Source: a bacterium
Lineage (GTDB): Bacteria > JACRDZ01 > JAQUKH01
Direction: 5' to 3'
Length of the DNA: 17,417 nucleotides
NCBI GenBank assembly: GCA_028719205.1
Contig: JAQUKH010000042.1
Span: forward strand, 1-17,417
In this document: one piece after another, positions 1 through 8,000 of the stretch
Position numbering within the stretch: position 1 is the first letter of the stretch
How the letters are laid out: every line of letters begins with the position of its first letter
The notes under the pieces: generated by a model
Database searches by the model: none
What the model saw: the letters and a program-made list of their open reading frames with translations, nothing else
Told to the model about the DNA's origin: nothing
Program-made: the position numbers and the translations under genes

Positions 1-1914
1 GTCTCTTTTAGGATCTCCCCCCGGCCCGCCGACATGCGTATATTGTTTGGAAGATTCCCAGGGATCATTCCTTTGACGATAATCATTAACATGCGCCGTG
101 CCTAACCAGTCAGAATGTTCTTCCTGTTTGATCATTATATTTTCCGGCGTCACTTCCTTTCTATCTATGGTTACGTCACCTATATAATGAGAACCTAATC
201 TCTTATTAAAAGAATCCTCCCCCGGAGCTTTGCTCTCAGTCGTATCCAACCCCTCAAAGTAATACACACTGGGATTGTGAGGATTTTTTGCCTCTGTATG
301 ACAAGCCTCGCAAAGCTCGGAATTATTATCCGGAATCGCCAGAATATAATTATCCTGCCCCGTGTGCGCCACATGGCAAGTCCGGCAGACTACTTTATCA
401 TTAACCAATTTTATTTTGGACCGGATATTTTCTATCAGTAAGCCTTCAGTATTTATTAACGAATCTCTGATAGCCATTCTAAACTTATCTCTGCTCATCA
501 TTTCAATATCTATCGGATGGCTCACTCCCCAAACCTTTTGGGTACCCTCGACCTGTGTTCCCATTGCCTCACTGATAGGAGTTATAAAATTATTATAATC
601 ATTATATTGAGGTTTACGGCCATGACAATCCTCGCAAAAAGAATCCGAGGAACCTGACCGCAATATAGGAGTACCCTCCTTTGCTCCATGAGGGTCATGA
701 CAACTGATACAAACTAAATATTCTCCTAACGTTCTTTCCTGATTAGCCGGCAAAGTATTCGGGTCCCCTGATTCTTCATAATCTACCCAGGTCATATTAT
801 CCGCTTCGTTATAAGGATAATGAATAGAGAGCGAAGTTCCTTTTCCGGTTCTGAATATTTTTTCAGAATAAGGCGTTACATTTGAAGAAAAGTTATCGTT
901 AGTCGGCGTGGGAAAGACATTTACCGGATGAGTATATTTATTTCCGGCAACATCAACCGCCGGCATCTCCGTGTGGCATTTTTCACATAAAAGGCTTTCT
1001 CCCGGAACACTGCCTGTGGTATCATTATTCACTACTAAAAGCGGGCCTACTCTTAACGGTGTTTTGTCAGCATACATCCCGTCCCGGGCAGGTTCCCCGC
1101 CATGAACCTGATGACAAGTCATGCATATCACGCCGCCCTGGGTATAAAAAGAAAGATGCCCGCCCAGCACGCCCTTCGGTTTAGTAAAGAGGGTGTCTAA
1201 AATAATCCCTATCCCTCCATTTCTGGCATTTTCCTTTGAGACGGAAGCACCCACAGGATGAGTTCCTGATCCGGGAAATCCCCTGATACCATTATCAGCT
1301 TTTTTACCTGAATCCTCTCTCTGCTGATGACAGTATGAACAAAAATTCTGTACTGGCCCGTTATAATTTGACGCATTTCCCTCAGGCACAGAAGTATCAT
1401 ACATCATTGCCCTGAGAAAGCCTCCGTTAATATTATCATGAGGGTTATGACAGGTGGTACATTGCATACTTTTATCTTTTTCAGTCTCCGGCCATTCCTG
1501 AGCCGGAGTATTAACCACCTCTCCAAGCCAATCGGTATTTTCAACATTGGGGGGTTCATTGCTTGTTGAACCAACCGGATGATTCGCCCGTTTAACATTA
1601 AACACAGTAAATATTTTACTTGCCTTTGTTCCTGCTGAATTTGTTCCATGGCATGTATAACATATACGGGAAACAACACCAAAATCTCCGTAATCTTTTT
1701 CCCTGGGCCTGTAAGGCCATACCTGAGAACCTAACGCGCTATGCGGGGTATGGCAATAAGCGCAAACGCCTTCTAATTCAACCCCTCCCGCCCACTCAGA
1801 ATTAACCTCCAGATTATGCACCGTCTCAACTATTCCGCTGGCATGTATCAAAGACGGAGTTAACAAAAATAAAAAAATAATAAAATAGATTTTAAAATAC
1901 AGTTTATTTTCCAT
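1..1914 (-). CDS. 14-haem-type c-type cytochrome, third paralogue (3' end cut by window edge)
   Basis: The reading frame is open without a stop from the ATG at 1914 to base 1, giving 638 visible residues; the C-terminus lies outside the window. It begins with a signal peptide (hydrophobic residues 9-23, probable cleavage after the Ala of IHAS). Ten CXXCH haem c motifs are visible, the first at residues 51-55 and the tenth at 535-539 (bases 298-312). Order and flanking motifs (NFCSYCH, CHDPHGA, NPSVYYFEG, LGSHYIG, GGPG-DPKR) match the complete cytochrome just upstream, so four more haems are expected; the frame is cut about nine residues before the eleventh. The start overlaps the previous gene by 11 bases and has an AGGGA ribosome site 7 bases upstream, which implies coupled translation. 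Likely role: periplasmic or extracellular electron transfer. The family has no name I recognise. The frame and haem motifs are seen directly; the role is inferred. Confidence 0.92.
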   Translation of the reverse strand, partial: MENKLYFKIYFIIFLFLLTPSLIHASGIVETVHNLEVNSEWAGGVELEGVCAYCHTPHSALGSQVWPYRPREKDYGDFGVVSRICYTCHGTNSAGTKASKIFTVFNVKRANHPVGSTSNEPPNVENTDWLGEVVNTPAQEWPETEKDKSMQCTTCHNPHDNINGGFLRAMMYDTSVPEGNASNYNGPVQNFCSYCHQQREDSGKKADNGIRGFPGSGTHPVGASVSKENARNGGIGIILDTLFTKPKGVLGGHLSFYTQGGVICMTCHQVHGGEPARDGMYADKTPLRVGPLLVVNNDTTGSVPGESLLCEKCHTEMPAVDVAGNKYTHPVNVFPTPTNDNFSSNVTPYSEKIFRTGKGTSLSIHYPYNEADNMTWVDYEESGDPNTLPANQERTLGEYLVCISCHDPHGAKEGTPILRSGSSDSFCEDCHGRKPQYNDYNNFITPISEAMGTQVEGTQKVWGVSHPIDIEMMSRDKFRMAIRDSLINTEGLLIENIRSKIKLVNDKVVCRTCHVAHTGQDNYILAIPDNNSELCEACHTEAKNPHNPSVYYFEGLDTTESKAPGEDSFNKRLGSHYIGDVTIDRKEVTPENIMIKQEEHSDWLGTAHVNDYRQRNDPWESSKQYTHVGGPGGDPKRD

Positions 1915-4261
1915 CGACTATTCCCTGTAAATGGCACCGGTTGCATAATGGCTGATGATCACGGGAAGGTGTCTTTTTATTAAACCAGCCTATGCCGCCC
2001 GGAGCGGAAACCGATGTTGAATCCCCGCCCGCCTCCATAATAAAAGCTCCTCCTAACGAATACGCGTTGTGCGCGGCGTGGCAGCTCTCACAAACCATTA
2101 TTGGATTATTATTATTAGCTGTATCGGGATAATCCGCAGGCATGGTAAAACCTTTCAGATATAGCGAATTATAATATCCTACTGCGAATTTTGAATCTCT
2201 CGGATTTAACGGTTGGTTTGTGCGGGAAACAATTTTATTTAATACCGGATGGCTCCCTTCCGGATTATGACATGTCGAACAAAGTTGAGATTCAGTATTG
2301 GGAGTTAAAAGTAGCCTGCCTAATTTTTCCCCGCCATCAACGGCTAAACCTTTAGCCGCGCCGTGCGGGGTATGACAGGATTGACAGATGATCATCGTTC
2401 CGCCGTTACCGGATCTTTTTGGATCCGCGCCCGGCCCGCCTAAATGAGAAAACTGGTTAGAACCAGGCCATGAAGAGTTATAACCGTTATCAACATGAGC
2501 AGTTGCCAGCCAATCCGTTCTGTAACCGGTATCATAATAAGCCACATAAAAAGTATCATAAAGGGGACGGTCTTCCGGAACTACACTCCCGATATAATGG
2601 CTTCCCAGCCTTGGTAATTCATAGGTTTCTTCCTTATTTACTTTCCCTTGCTTAACCGGCATCCATTCATTCGCCTTTCCATCGGGATAAACTTCACCCG
2701 GCCCCTCAAAATAATATACACTTGGATTATGAGGTTCATCCGGATAGGTATGACAACATTCACATATTTCAGAATTTCTATCTGTTATTGTCAATAATCT
2801 TGAATTCATCGCTGAATGCGGGGAATGGCACGTCCTGCAGGTAATATAACCGTCTTTTAATCTGAGCGCGTTTTGAATATCTGTAATAAATATTCCTGGC
2901 GAATCATATATCTCTAAAGACTCTCTGATAGCCATCTCAAAACCATCTCTGTTCCTGGAGCGAAAAGATCCTGTACTTATCTTCGTTCCATCCTGCCAAA
3001 TACTGATACCGACTGTATCTACCGGATGATTTTCTCCCGCGACAGGCGCGCTATTATGACAATCTTCACAAAAATTATCTGACGAACCCTTTCTCAAGAG
3101 CGGAGTACCGGGCTTGGCGCCGTGAGGGTCATGACAACTCATACAAACAAGATATTCGCCCAACCCCCTCGCGCCTTTACCTTGATGCGTATTTGGCTCT
3201 CCGGATTCCTCGTAATTTATCCATGAAACCGGAGGGTAATTAATTGCCAGGGTATCACCTGAAGAGGAAATATTATCATCACTTCTTGTTCCCGGAGGAT
3301 ATCTGTCCAAAGGATGGGAAAAATAAGCAGTATCTTTCATAAAAGGAGTTTTGCCATGACAGGCTTCGCATAACAGGCTTTGCCCTCCGCCCCCGGTTGG
3401 AATATCCGTAGAATCCGGTTGTGATTTTGTCGTATCATTATTAATCACCAAAAGCGGGCCTACCCTTAAAGGAGTACCGTCAGCGTATAAACCGTCTTTG
3501 CTTGCCGGCACGCCATGAGGGCTGTGGCATGTAACACATGTTACCCCTCCGGTTGTTCCATAAGCCAAATGGCCGCCTAAGACCCCAAAGGGTTTCGCGA
3601 AAATAGCGCTGTCAATAAAAACACCCGGAAGATTTTCATTGGTTATATTCGCTCCAACCGGATGCGTTCCTTTATTCTCTTTGCCTTTTAAACTGCTTTC
3701 TCTTTTTTGATGGCAGTAGGAACAAAAATTCTGAAGTGTATTTTCGTAATTATAACCGCCCTCATCAGCAGAGGTATCAAACAGCAAGGCATTCAGAAAA
3801 CGGCCGAACCTGTTATCGTGCGGGTTATGGCAGGTAGAACATTCTATATCAGTCGTATCCGCGGCGTGAGGCCAGGTACTTGCCAGGAATCTATTATTCA
3901 ACCAGTCTGTTTCATCAACGTTGGGTTCAATATTACTTGCGTTTACAACAGGATGGTTATCCTTTTGTAAATTAAAAACAGTAAAAGATTTATTCGCCTT
4001 TGTTCCGGCGCGGTTGGTCCCATGGCAGGAGTAACACAAATTTCCGATCTTTCCGAATTCTTTTGATTCCATTTCATACCGCCATAACACAGGACCCTTA
4101 GAGCTGTGAGGGACATGACAATACGCGCAAACGCCTTCAAAATCGCCTCCTCCGGAAAATTGCGCGTTTAGTTCCTGGTTATGAACAGTTTCAATGATAC
4201 TCGCTTTAACATTAAAATTTAAAAATATTATAAGTAAAAAAGCAAGTAACCATTTTTTCAT
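1904..4261 (-). CDS. 14-haem c-type cytochrome, exported
   Basis: A 785-residue protein with a signal peptide (MKKWLLAFLL..., cleavage near VKA/S at 20-21) and 14 CXXCH motifs, the first at residues 45-49 and the last at 773-777. Many motifs are followed by (D/S/N)PH, typical of doubled-CXXCH cytochromes. Recurrent His-Pro sites (NHPV, THPV, SHPL, SHPV) are candidate distal haem ligands. Residues 505-625 contain no haem motif; this long stretch carries NPSVYYFEGPG and LGSHYIG, which recur in the two paralogues in this window. The tenth motif is CECCH, with an extra cysteine. It follows the NHL propeller gene by 40 bases and overlaps the next paralogue. Upstream AGGGA is 12 bases from the ATG, so the ribosome site is only moderate. 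Inferred role: multihaem electron carrier outside the cytoplasmic membrane. Exact family unknown to me. Confidence 0.95.
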   Translation of the reverse strand: MKKWLLAFLLIIFLNFNVKASIIETVHNQELNAQFSGGGDFEGVCAYCHVPHSSKGPVLWRYEMESKEFGKIGNLCYSCHGTNRAGTKANKSFTVFNLQKDNHPVVNASNIEPNVDETDWLNNRFLASTWPHAADTTDIECSTCHNPHDNRFGRFLNALLFDTSADEGGYNYENTLQNFCSYCHQKRESSLKGKENKGTHPVGANITNENLPGVFIDSAIFAKPFGVLGGHLAYGTTGGVTCVTCHSPHGVPASKDGLYADGTPLRVGPLLVINNDTTKSQPDSTDIPTGGGGQSLLCEACHGKTPFMKDTAYFSHPLDRYPPGTRSDDNISSSGDTLAINYPPVSWINYEESGEPNTHQGKGARGLGEYLVCMSCHDPHGAKPGTPLLRKGSSDNFCEDCHNSAPVAGENHPVDTVGISIWQDGTKISTGSFRSRNRDGFEMAIRESLEIYDSPGIFITDIQNALRLKDGYITCRTCHSPHSAMNSRLLTITDRNSEICECCHTYPDEPHNPSVYYFEGPGEVYPDGKANEWMPVKQGKVNKEETYELPRLGSHYIGSVVPEDRPLYDTFYVAYYDTGYRTDWLATAHVDNGYNSSWPGSNQFSHLGGPGADPKRSGNGGTMIICQSCHTPHGAAKGLAVDGGEKLGRLLLTPNTESQLCSTCHNPEGSHPVLNKIVSRTNQPLNPRDSKFAVGYYNSLYLKGFTMPADYPDTANNNNPIMVCESCHAAHNAYSLGGAFIMEAGGDSTSVSAPGGIGWFNKKTPSRDHQPLCNRCHLQGIVDGK

Positions 4262-4301
4262 TGGAAAAATTGATCCCTTTTTACGATCATAAGATTATTA
4301 A

Positions 4302-5270
4302 TTATTTTTTGAATTTCCAGACGGATATTCTATGCCTCAAAAGTTCTGAAACATAAACACGGTCTTTTCTTGCGGCAATACCGCCAACCGTAGTCAAATC
4401 TATACGGCCGCCCTTTTCATCTGAAAGCGCGAAAAGGAATTTACCCTCCCGGTCAAAAACCTGAATATTCCCTTTTGCGATATCAGCAACATAAACGCGG
4501 TCCATTTCATCAACAGCAATACCTGATACCTGTCCAAAAAGCCCCGCGACATCGCCCTGTCCGCCGAATTCCGCCATGAAATTCCCGGTATTGTCAAACT
4601 TGTAGATCCGGCTGATTATTCCGCACGCCACATAAACTTCATCATGGCTGTTGATCGCTATATAAGCGGGCCTGACCAGCCCTCTTGGTTTGCCGCCTAT
4701 TTCAAAAACAGTTACAATAAATTTATAATTTCCATTTTTGTCGTGAACTTCCAGCAACTGATCATCAACGTCCGCCACCCAGACATTTCCCTGGCTGTCC
4801 ACGGCAACGTCGTTCGCGCCTGTAGGGCTGTCTTCTTTTATTCCCTGCGGGCCGCGATGCCGGCCTGCTCTCAATTCAAATTTACTTACAAACTCGCCGG
4901 CAGGAGTAAAGATCTTCACCTGATTTAACATCGGGTCAGCTACATAGATCCTTCCCAGTTGATCGGTCCCAACGCCGTTAGGATCGAGAAATTCCTCGTC
5001 TTCCCTGCCTTCTTTCCCGAACGCTAAAACAAACTCACCCTTATCATTAAAGACCTGTATTCGCCGGTTAACCGTATCGGCGATATATACCATTCCATCC
5101 GGAGCCACCGCGACATCCTGCGGCTGGTTAAACTGGAGCTCCTCTTGTCCTTCCAGGGTATATACAAACAAGGTAGGCGTTGTTAAAAACTTTGTCTGGC
5201 AGAAAACCTCCGCGGCAAGTATAAACACTAATATAAAAACAGCAAATAAACTTTTATTTATAATTTTCAC
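4302..5270 (-). CDS. NHL-repeat six-bladed beta-propeller protein, exported
   Basis: A 322-residue protein with a signal peptide (hydrophobic residues 8-20, cleavage near FCQ) and about six NHL-type blades at roughly 47-84, 95-131, 151-187, 199-234, 245-281 and 292-320. Each blade has the NHL pattern: a segment like DVAVAPDGMVYIADTVNRRI, then a strand ending in (V/I)F followed by G-(E/N/K)-F. There is no haem motif and no catalytic signature. The start is GTG at 5270; no ATG fits the frame, and the ribosome site is poor. It lies 21 bases after the TPR lipoprotein gene and 40 bases before a 14-haem cytochrome gene. A related propeller precedes the other 14-haem cytochrome in the same way, which suggests a dedicated partner, scaffold or surface adaptor. 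That function is inference. Confidence 0.93.
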   Translation of the reverse strand: MKIINKSLFAVFILVFILAAEVFCQTKFLTTPTLFVYTLEGQEELQFNQPQDVAVAPDGMVYIADTVNRRIQVFNDKGEFVLAFGKEGREDEEFLDPNGVGTDQLGRIYVADPMLNQVKIFTPAGEFVSKFELRAGRHRGPQGIKEDSPTGANDVAVDSQGNVWVADVDDQLLEVHDKNGNYKFIVTVFEIGGKPRGLVRPAYIAINSHDEVYVACGIISRIYKFDNTGNFMAEFGGQGDVAGLFGQVSGIAVDEMDRVYVADIAKGNIQVFDREGKFLFALSDEKGGRIDLTTVGGIAARKDRVYVSELLRHRISVWKFKK

Positions 5271-5291
5271 AAAAATACCATTTAAATGAAA

Positions 5292-6182
5292 TTAATGCAT
5301 TGTTCCTCTTAATTTTCCGGTCTTTCTGTCATACTTTTCATCAATACCCCTGATACTATTCATTGCAACTTCAACATATTTGCTTTTCGGATATGTCATG
5401 ATCAGTTTTTTATACTCTTTTTGCGCCTGGTCAAAATCATTCAGGCCGTCAACGCTATAAAGTTTGGCAATTTTGAACTGAATTTCATCCGCCAAATTAC
5501 AACTCGGATATTTTTCCAAGATCTTCCTGGCCATTTCAATTTTCTTTACAGGATCCTTTTCATTATTCATATCCGCGTAAAGAGACAGGGGTTTCCTGTC
5601 AAAATCAGAATTTTCCTCCAGAAATTTTATTCCATCCTCGGCCAGGGACGCCGCTCTTTTTTCAAGTGATAATTTTCCATTTTTATATCTCTCTACTATC
5701 TGTTTATAACTTAATATCGCGTTATCGAAATCTTTTTGCAGGCTGTAACTGTCTGCAATTTCAACATACACTCTTATAACATTTTCGCTTTTAGGATATT
5801 TTTTTATAAATAAATTAAAAAGATCTATTGCTTTTTTAAAATCTTTTCTTCCTCTATAATTATATTCCGCAAAAGATAAAAATTCGTCTTCTTTTAACCT
5901 GAAGTTCTTATCCAATTGAAAAACCTTTTCAAAATCAAATATCGCTTTTTCGTCATCGCCTACCTTTTTATAGTTCAGCGCCCTGTAGAATAATACCCTG
6001 GCATTTTCAGGATCAGCCTTTAGGATTTTATTAAATACAACCATGGAACTGTCAAACTCTTCCCTCGCGAAAAGATCCAGACCGTCAATTAACTCGCTAT
6101 CCTGCGTTTTTTTGCATCCAAGCCCGCAAAGAGAAACAAATAATAATACCAAAGAAATTTTAATTAAATTGTGTTTTTTCAT
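5292..6182 (-). CDS. TPR-repeat lipoprotein
   Basis: A 296-residue protein. The ATG at 6182 is chosen because AAGGA lies 5 bases upstream and the product then starts with a typical lipoprotein signal (MKKHNLIKISLVLLFVS then LCGLGC-KK). Cys23 is the likely lipidated residue, although the lipobox is imperfect (Gly rather than Leu at -3). Tetratricopeptide-like helix pairs follow from about residue 30 to 280, with signature pieces such as A-LFYRALNYKKVGDDEKAI, KDFDNAI-SYKQIVERY and DFDQAQKEYKKLI-TYPKS. The later repeats, ending in YPKS, resemble BamD/YbgF-type TPRs. It starts 8 bases after the stop of the 15-haem cytochrome gene, so the two are probably co-translated. Probable location is the inner face of the outer membrane, as a protein-interaction scaffold for the cytochromes; this role is inferred. 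Confidence 0.9.
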   Translation of the reverse strand: MKKHNLIKISLVLLFVSLCGLGCKKTQDSELIDGLDLFAREEFDSSMVVFNKILKADPENARVLFYRALNYKKVGDDEKAIFDFEKVFQLDKNFRLKEDEFLSFAEYNYRGRKDFKKAIDLFNLFIKKYPKSENVIRVYVEIADSYSLQKDFDNAILSYKQIVERYKNGKLSLEKRAASLAEDGIKFLEENSDFDRKPLSLYADMNNEKDPVKKIEMARKILEKYPSCNLADEIQFKIAKLYSVDGLNDFDQAQKEYKKLIMTYPKSKYVEVAMNSIRGIDEKYDRKTGKLRGTMH

Positions 6183-6187
6183 AGTTT

Positions 6188-6192
6188 TCCTT
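6188..6192 (-). promoter_or_regulatory. ribosome binding site that fixes the TPR lipoprotein start
   Basis: AAGGA on the minus strand sits 5 bases before the ATG at 6182 and overlaps the stop codon of the upstream cytochrome gene. It supports this start over the longer frame reaching 6215, which would give a poor N-terminus ahead of the lipoprotein signal. Confidence 0.75.
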
Positions 6193-7864
6193 AAAATGAA
6201 TGACAGGTATTGCAAAGCTCATCCTGAGACATTCTCCACATTTTTCCTTCCACTCTTTTATTTTTTTCGCTTTTTAAAAGTCCTTCCTGATGTACCTGAT
6301 GGCAGGTATTGCATGTAATATTCCCCGCATTATCCAGCGGCAGCAAATTAGTATTTACATCTTTTAGGTCCTTCAAGCTTTTAATTTTTACAGTTATTAT
6401 CTTACCATTGGCTACCGTTTGCCTTTCATTCGCAAATTTAACCAAATGTCTCGGCTGTGTTCCATCCATTTTTGTTCCCGGGTGATCACGGTCGGCATGG
6501 CACAGTATACATAAAAAATTAACCTCCCCGATCAAACCGGGATTTTTCCCGCCTTCAACCAGTTTTTCCGCCGGTAACGAATGACAGAATTTACAAGTGG
6601 AAGCAATCTGATTTCCCTTATCGTCCAGCATTTTATGGGGATTTGTTTTTTCCAATTCAGCCCTTATATGGCATTTATAACAAATTTCATTTTTCTTATC
6701 ATAAGGACCGCCTATCAGATAATTCGGGTTTTTGTCCGCGATATTTTCTTTTGGTTTTTCCGCCCGGCATTCAAATTTTCTTTCATGGCACGTTAAACAC
6801 GTAACTTTTCCATCCACCAATGGCAAATCTTTTGACATTTTTGTAATTTTTGAATTAGGGCTTTCTCCTACATTTAAAGGATGATGGTCTCCCTTATCCT
6901 GCGACGCTTTATGGCACCAGTTGCACATCGCTACATCATTCCCGAATTTAATAAAGGCATCCGCCCCTTTAGCACCGGCCGCAGGGATCTTATCATGGCA
7001 GGAAAGGCAGAACAACCCTTTTTCATGAGGATTTATCTCTTTTGATTTTACGGCAAAACTAATATAATCAGGCCTTAAAATATACATGGTTCCTGTATTG
7101 CCATGCCCATTATGACAGGTAGCACATGTCATCGCCCCGTCAATAACAGGCAGAGTCGTCGGGAATTCATTACGGATAGCTTTATCAGCAAACGGATTAA
7201 CCTGTATAAAATGCCCGCCCTGCGCCGATCCATGGCAAAAATCGCACAGCTCGATTATATCCCTTTTTATAGTCTCTTTTACAACATCCTTTGCCTTTTT
7301 CGGGTCACTGCTGTGGCAAAAACCGCATAATTTCTCATCATTTACGTGAGGAGATCTTTTAGTGAACTCTTCTCCATGGCACTTATTACAAAGATCCAAT
7401 CTCTTTTTTAAAATAGGCTGGCCGCCTGCCTCATCTGAAAACCCGCGCAATAAAACATTTGAAGCTATTTCCACATGAACTAAATGACAAGTACTGCAGA
7501 CAACCTTGCCTTCCGAAGCACCTGATTTCCCCAACGGCAGAAAATCCGGGATCTTTACATCGGCGCTTGGAACAACATTAACCTTATGATGTTCAGCCCC
7601 TTCATGGCAGCTCCTGCATAACTCAACAACATCATTGTTCGGCATAAGAAGTTTAGCATCTTTATCATCCGGTTTCGGCCTTGTTAAATGGCACGACTCA
7701 CAGCCTAACTGCATATGAATGTTAGGGGTGATCTGGGGGCCTGTTTCGGCTTTTTTCCCCGCTGCGGAATCCAAACCTCTTTTTTTCCTCTGCGCAAAAC
7801 TGGTGGTTGAAGAAACAGATAAAACAAACACTAATAATAAAAGACATAAATTTATTTTTTTCAC
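6191..7864 (-). CDS. 15-haem c-type cytochrome with fourfold internal repeat, exported
   Basis: A 557-residue protein with a signal peptide (hydrophobic residues 5-17, probable cleavage after SFA at 24) and 15 CXXCH motifs, from residues 55-59 to 551-555, the last two residues from the C-terminus. Four related units are visible, each running from (L/M)CxxCH through a His-rich or HP/NV stretch to a LP(L/V)-DG-like turn and a CxTCH motif (CSTCH, CATCH, CLTCH, CNTCH). Each unit has one or two extra haems after it. The start is GTG at 7864, with an AGAAGGCGG region about 6-9 bases upstream. The gene follows a strong terminator and probably opens a new transcription unit with the TPR lipoprotein, NHL protein and two 14-haem cytochromes. 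It is not a paralogue of the 14-haem type by motif order. Electron-transfer role follows from the family; partners are inferred. Confidence 0.94.
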   Translation of the reverse strand: MKKINLCLLLLVFVLSVSSTTSFAQRKKRGLDSAAGKKAETGPQITPNIHMQLGCESCHLTRPKPDDKDAKLLMPNNDVVELCRSCHEGAEHHKVNVVPSADVKIPDFLPLGKSGASEGKVVCSTCHLVHVEIASNVLLRGFSDEAGGQPILKKRLDLCNKCHGEEFTKRSPHVNDEKLCGFCHSSDPKKAKDVVKETIKRDIIELCDFCHGSAQGGHFIQVNPFADKAIRNEFPTTLPVIDGAMTCATCHNGHGNTGTMYILRPDYISFAVKSKEINPHEKGLFCLSCHDKIPAAGAKGADAFIKFGNDVAMCNWCHKASQDKGDHHPLNVGESPNSKITKMSKDLPLVDGKVTCLTCHERKFECRAEKPKENIADKNPNYLIGGPYDKKNEICYKCHIRAELEKTNPHKMLDDKGNQIASTCKFCHSLPAEKLVEGGKNPGLIGEVNFLCILCHADRDHPGTKMDGTQPRHLVKFANERQTVANGKIITVKIKSLKDLKDVNTNLLPLDNAGNITCNTCHQVHQEGLLKSEKNKRVEGKMWRMSQDELCNTCHSF

Positions 7865-7902
7865 TTTTTACCGCCTTCTTTATTTAAGCTTTTATAGCTT
7901 AT

Positions 7903-7930
7903 TTAATATTTTTTTTATCTTTTTTTTCAA
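7903..7930 (-). promoter_or_regulatory. possible promoter for the 15-haem cytochrome operon
   Basis: The 136-base gap between two cytochrome genes holds, on the minus strand, TTGAAA (7925-7930), a 16-base spacer and TATTAA (7903-7908). The match to a sigma-70 promoter is modest and the region is so AT-rich that chance is likely. A small inverted repeat (TAAGCT/AGCTTA, arms 7885-7890 and 7896-7901) lies between it and the GTG start. A promoter is expected here because a strong terminator lies just upstream. Confidence 0.28.
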
Positions 7931-7973
7931 AAAGGGGGCTCAATTGTTTCTTATTATAAAACAATTGAGCCCC
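7929..7973 (-). terminator. intrinsic terminator after the 950-residue cytochrome gene
   Basis: A perfect 15-base inverted repeat (arms 7935-7949 and 7959-7973, GGGGCTCAATTGTTT and its complement) encloses a 9-base loop and, on the minus strand, is followed by C and five T. It lies 28 bases after the stop codon at 8001. The GC-rich stem base and T-run fit a Rho-independent terminator for the minus strand; on the plus strand no T-run follows. Confidence 0.88.
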
Positions 7974-8000
7974 GCAATTTAAGTTTAACTTAGTACCTTA

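Noticed and set aside
1209-1682. Minus-strand frames of 63 and 92 codons at 1209-1400 and 1404-1682.
   Set aside because: They lie inside the continuous frame of the truncated cytochrome (1-1914), which has no stop and keeps ten CXXCH motifs in order. The shorter frames have no haem motifs or signal peptides and are shadows.
1-1914. Possible pseudogene, because no long complete frame is evident at this end of the window.
   Set aside because: Reading the frame from the ATG at 1914 codon by codon down to base 1 shows no stop; it is only cut by the window edge.
4262-4301. Possible promoter in the 40-base gap between the second NHL gene and its cytochrome.
   Set aside because: No pair of -35 and -10 boxes with acceptable spacing is visible; read-through from the upstream genes is simpler.
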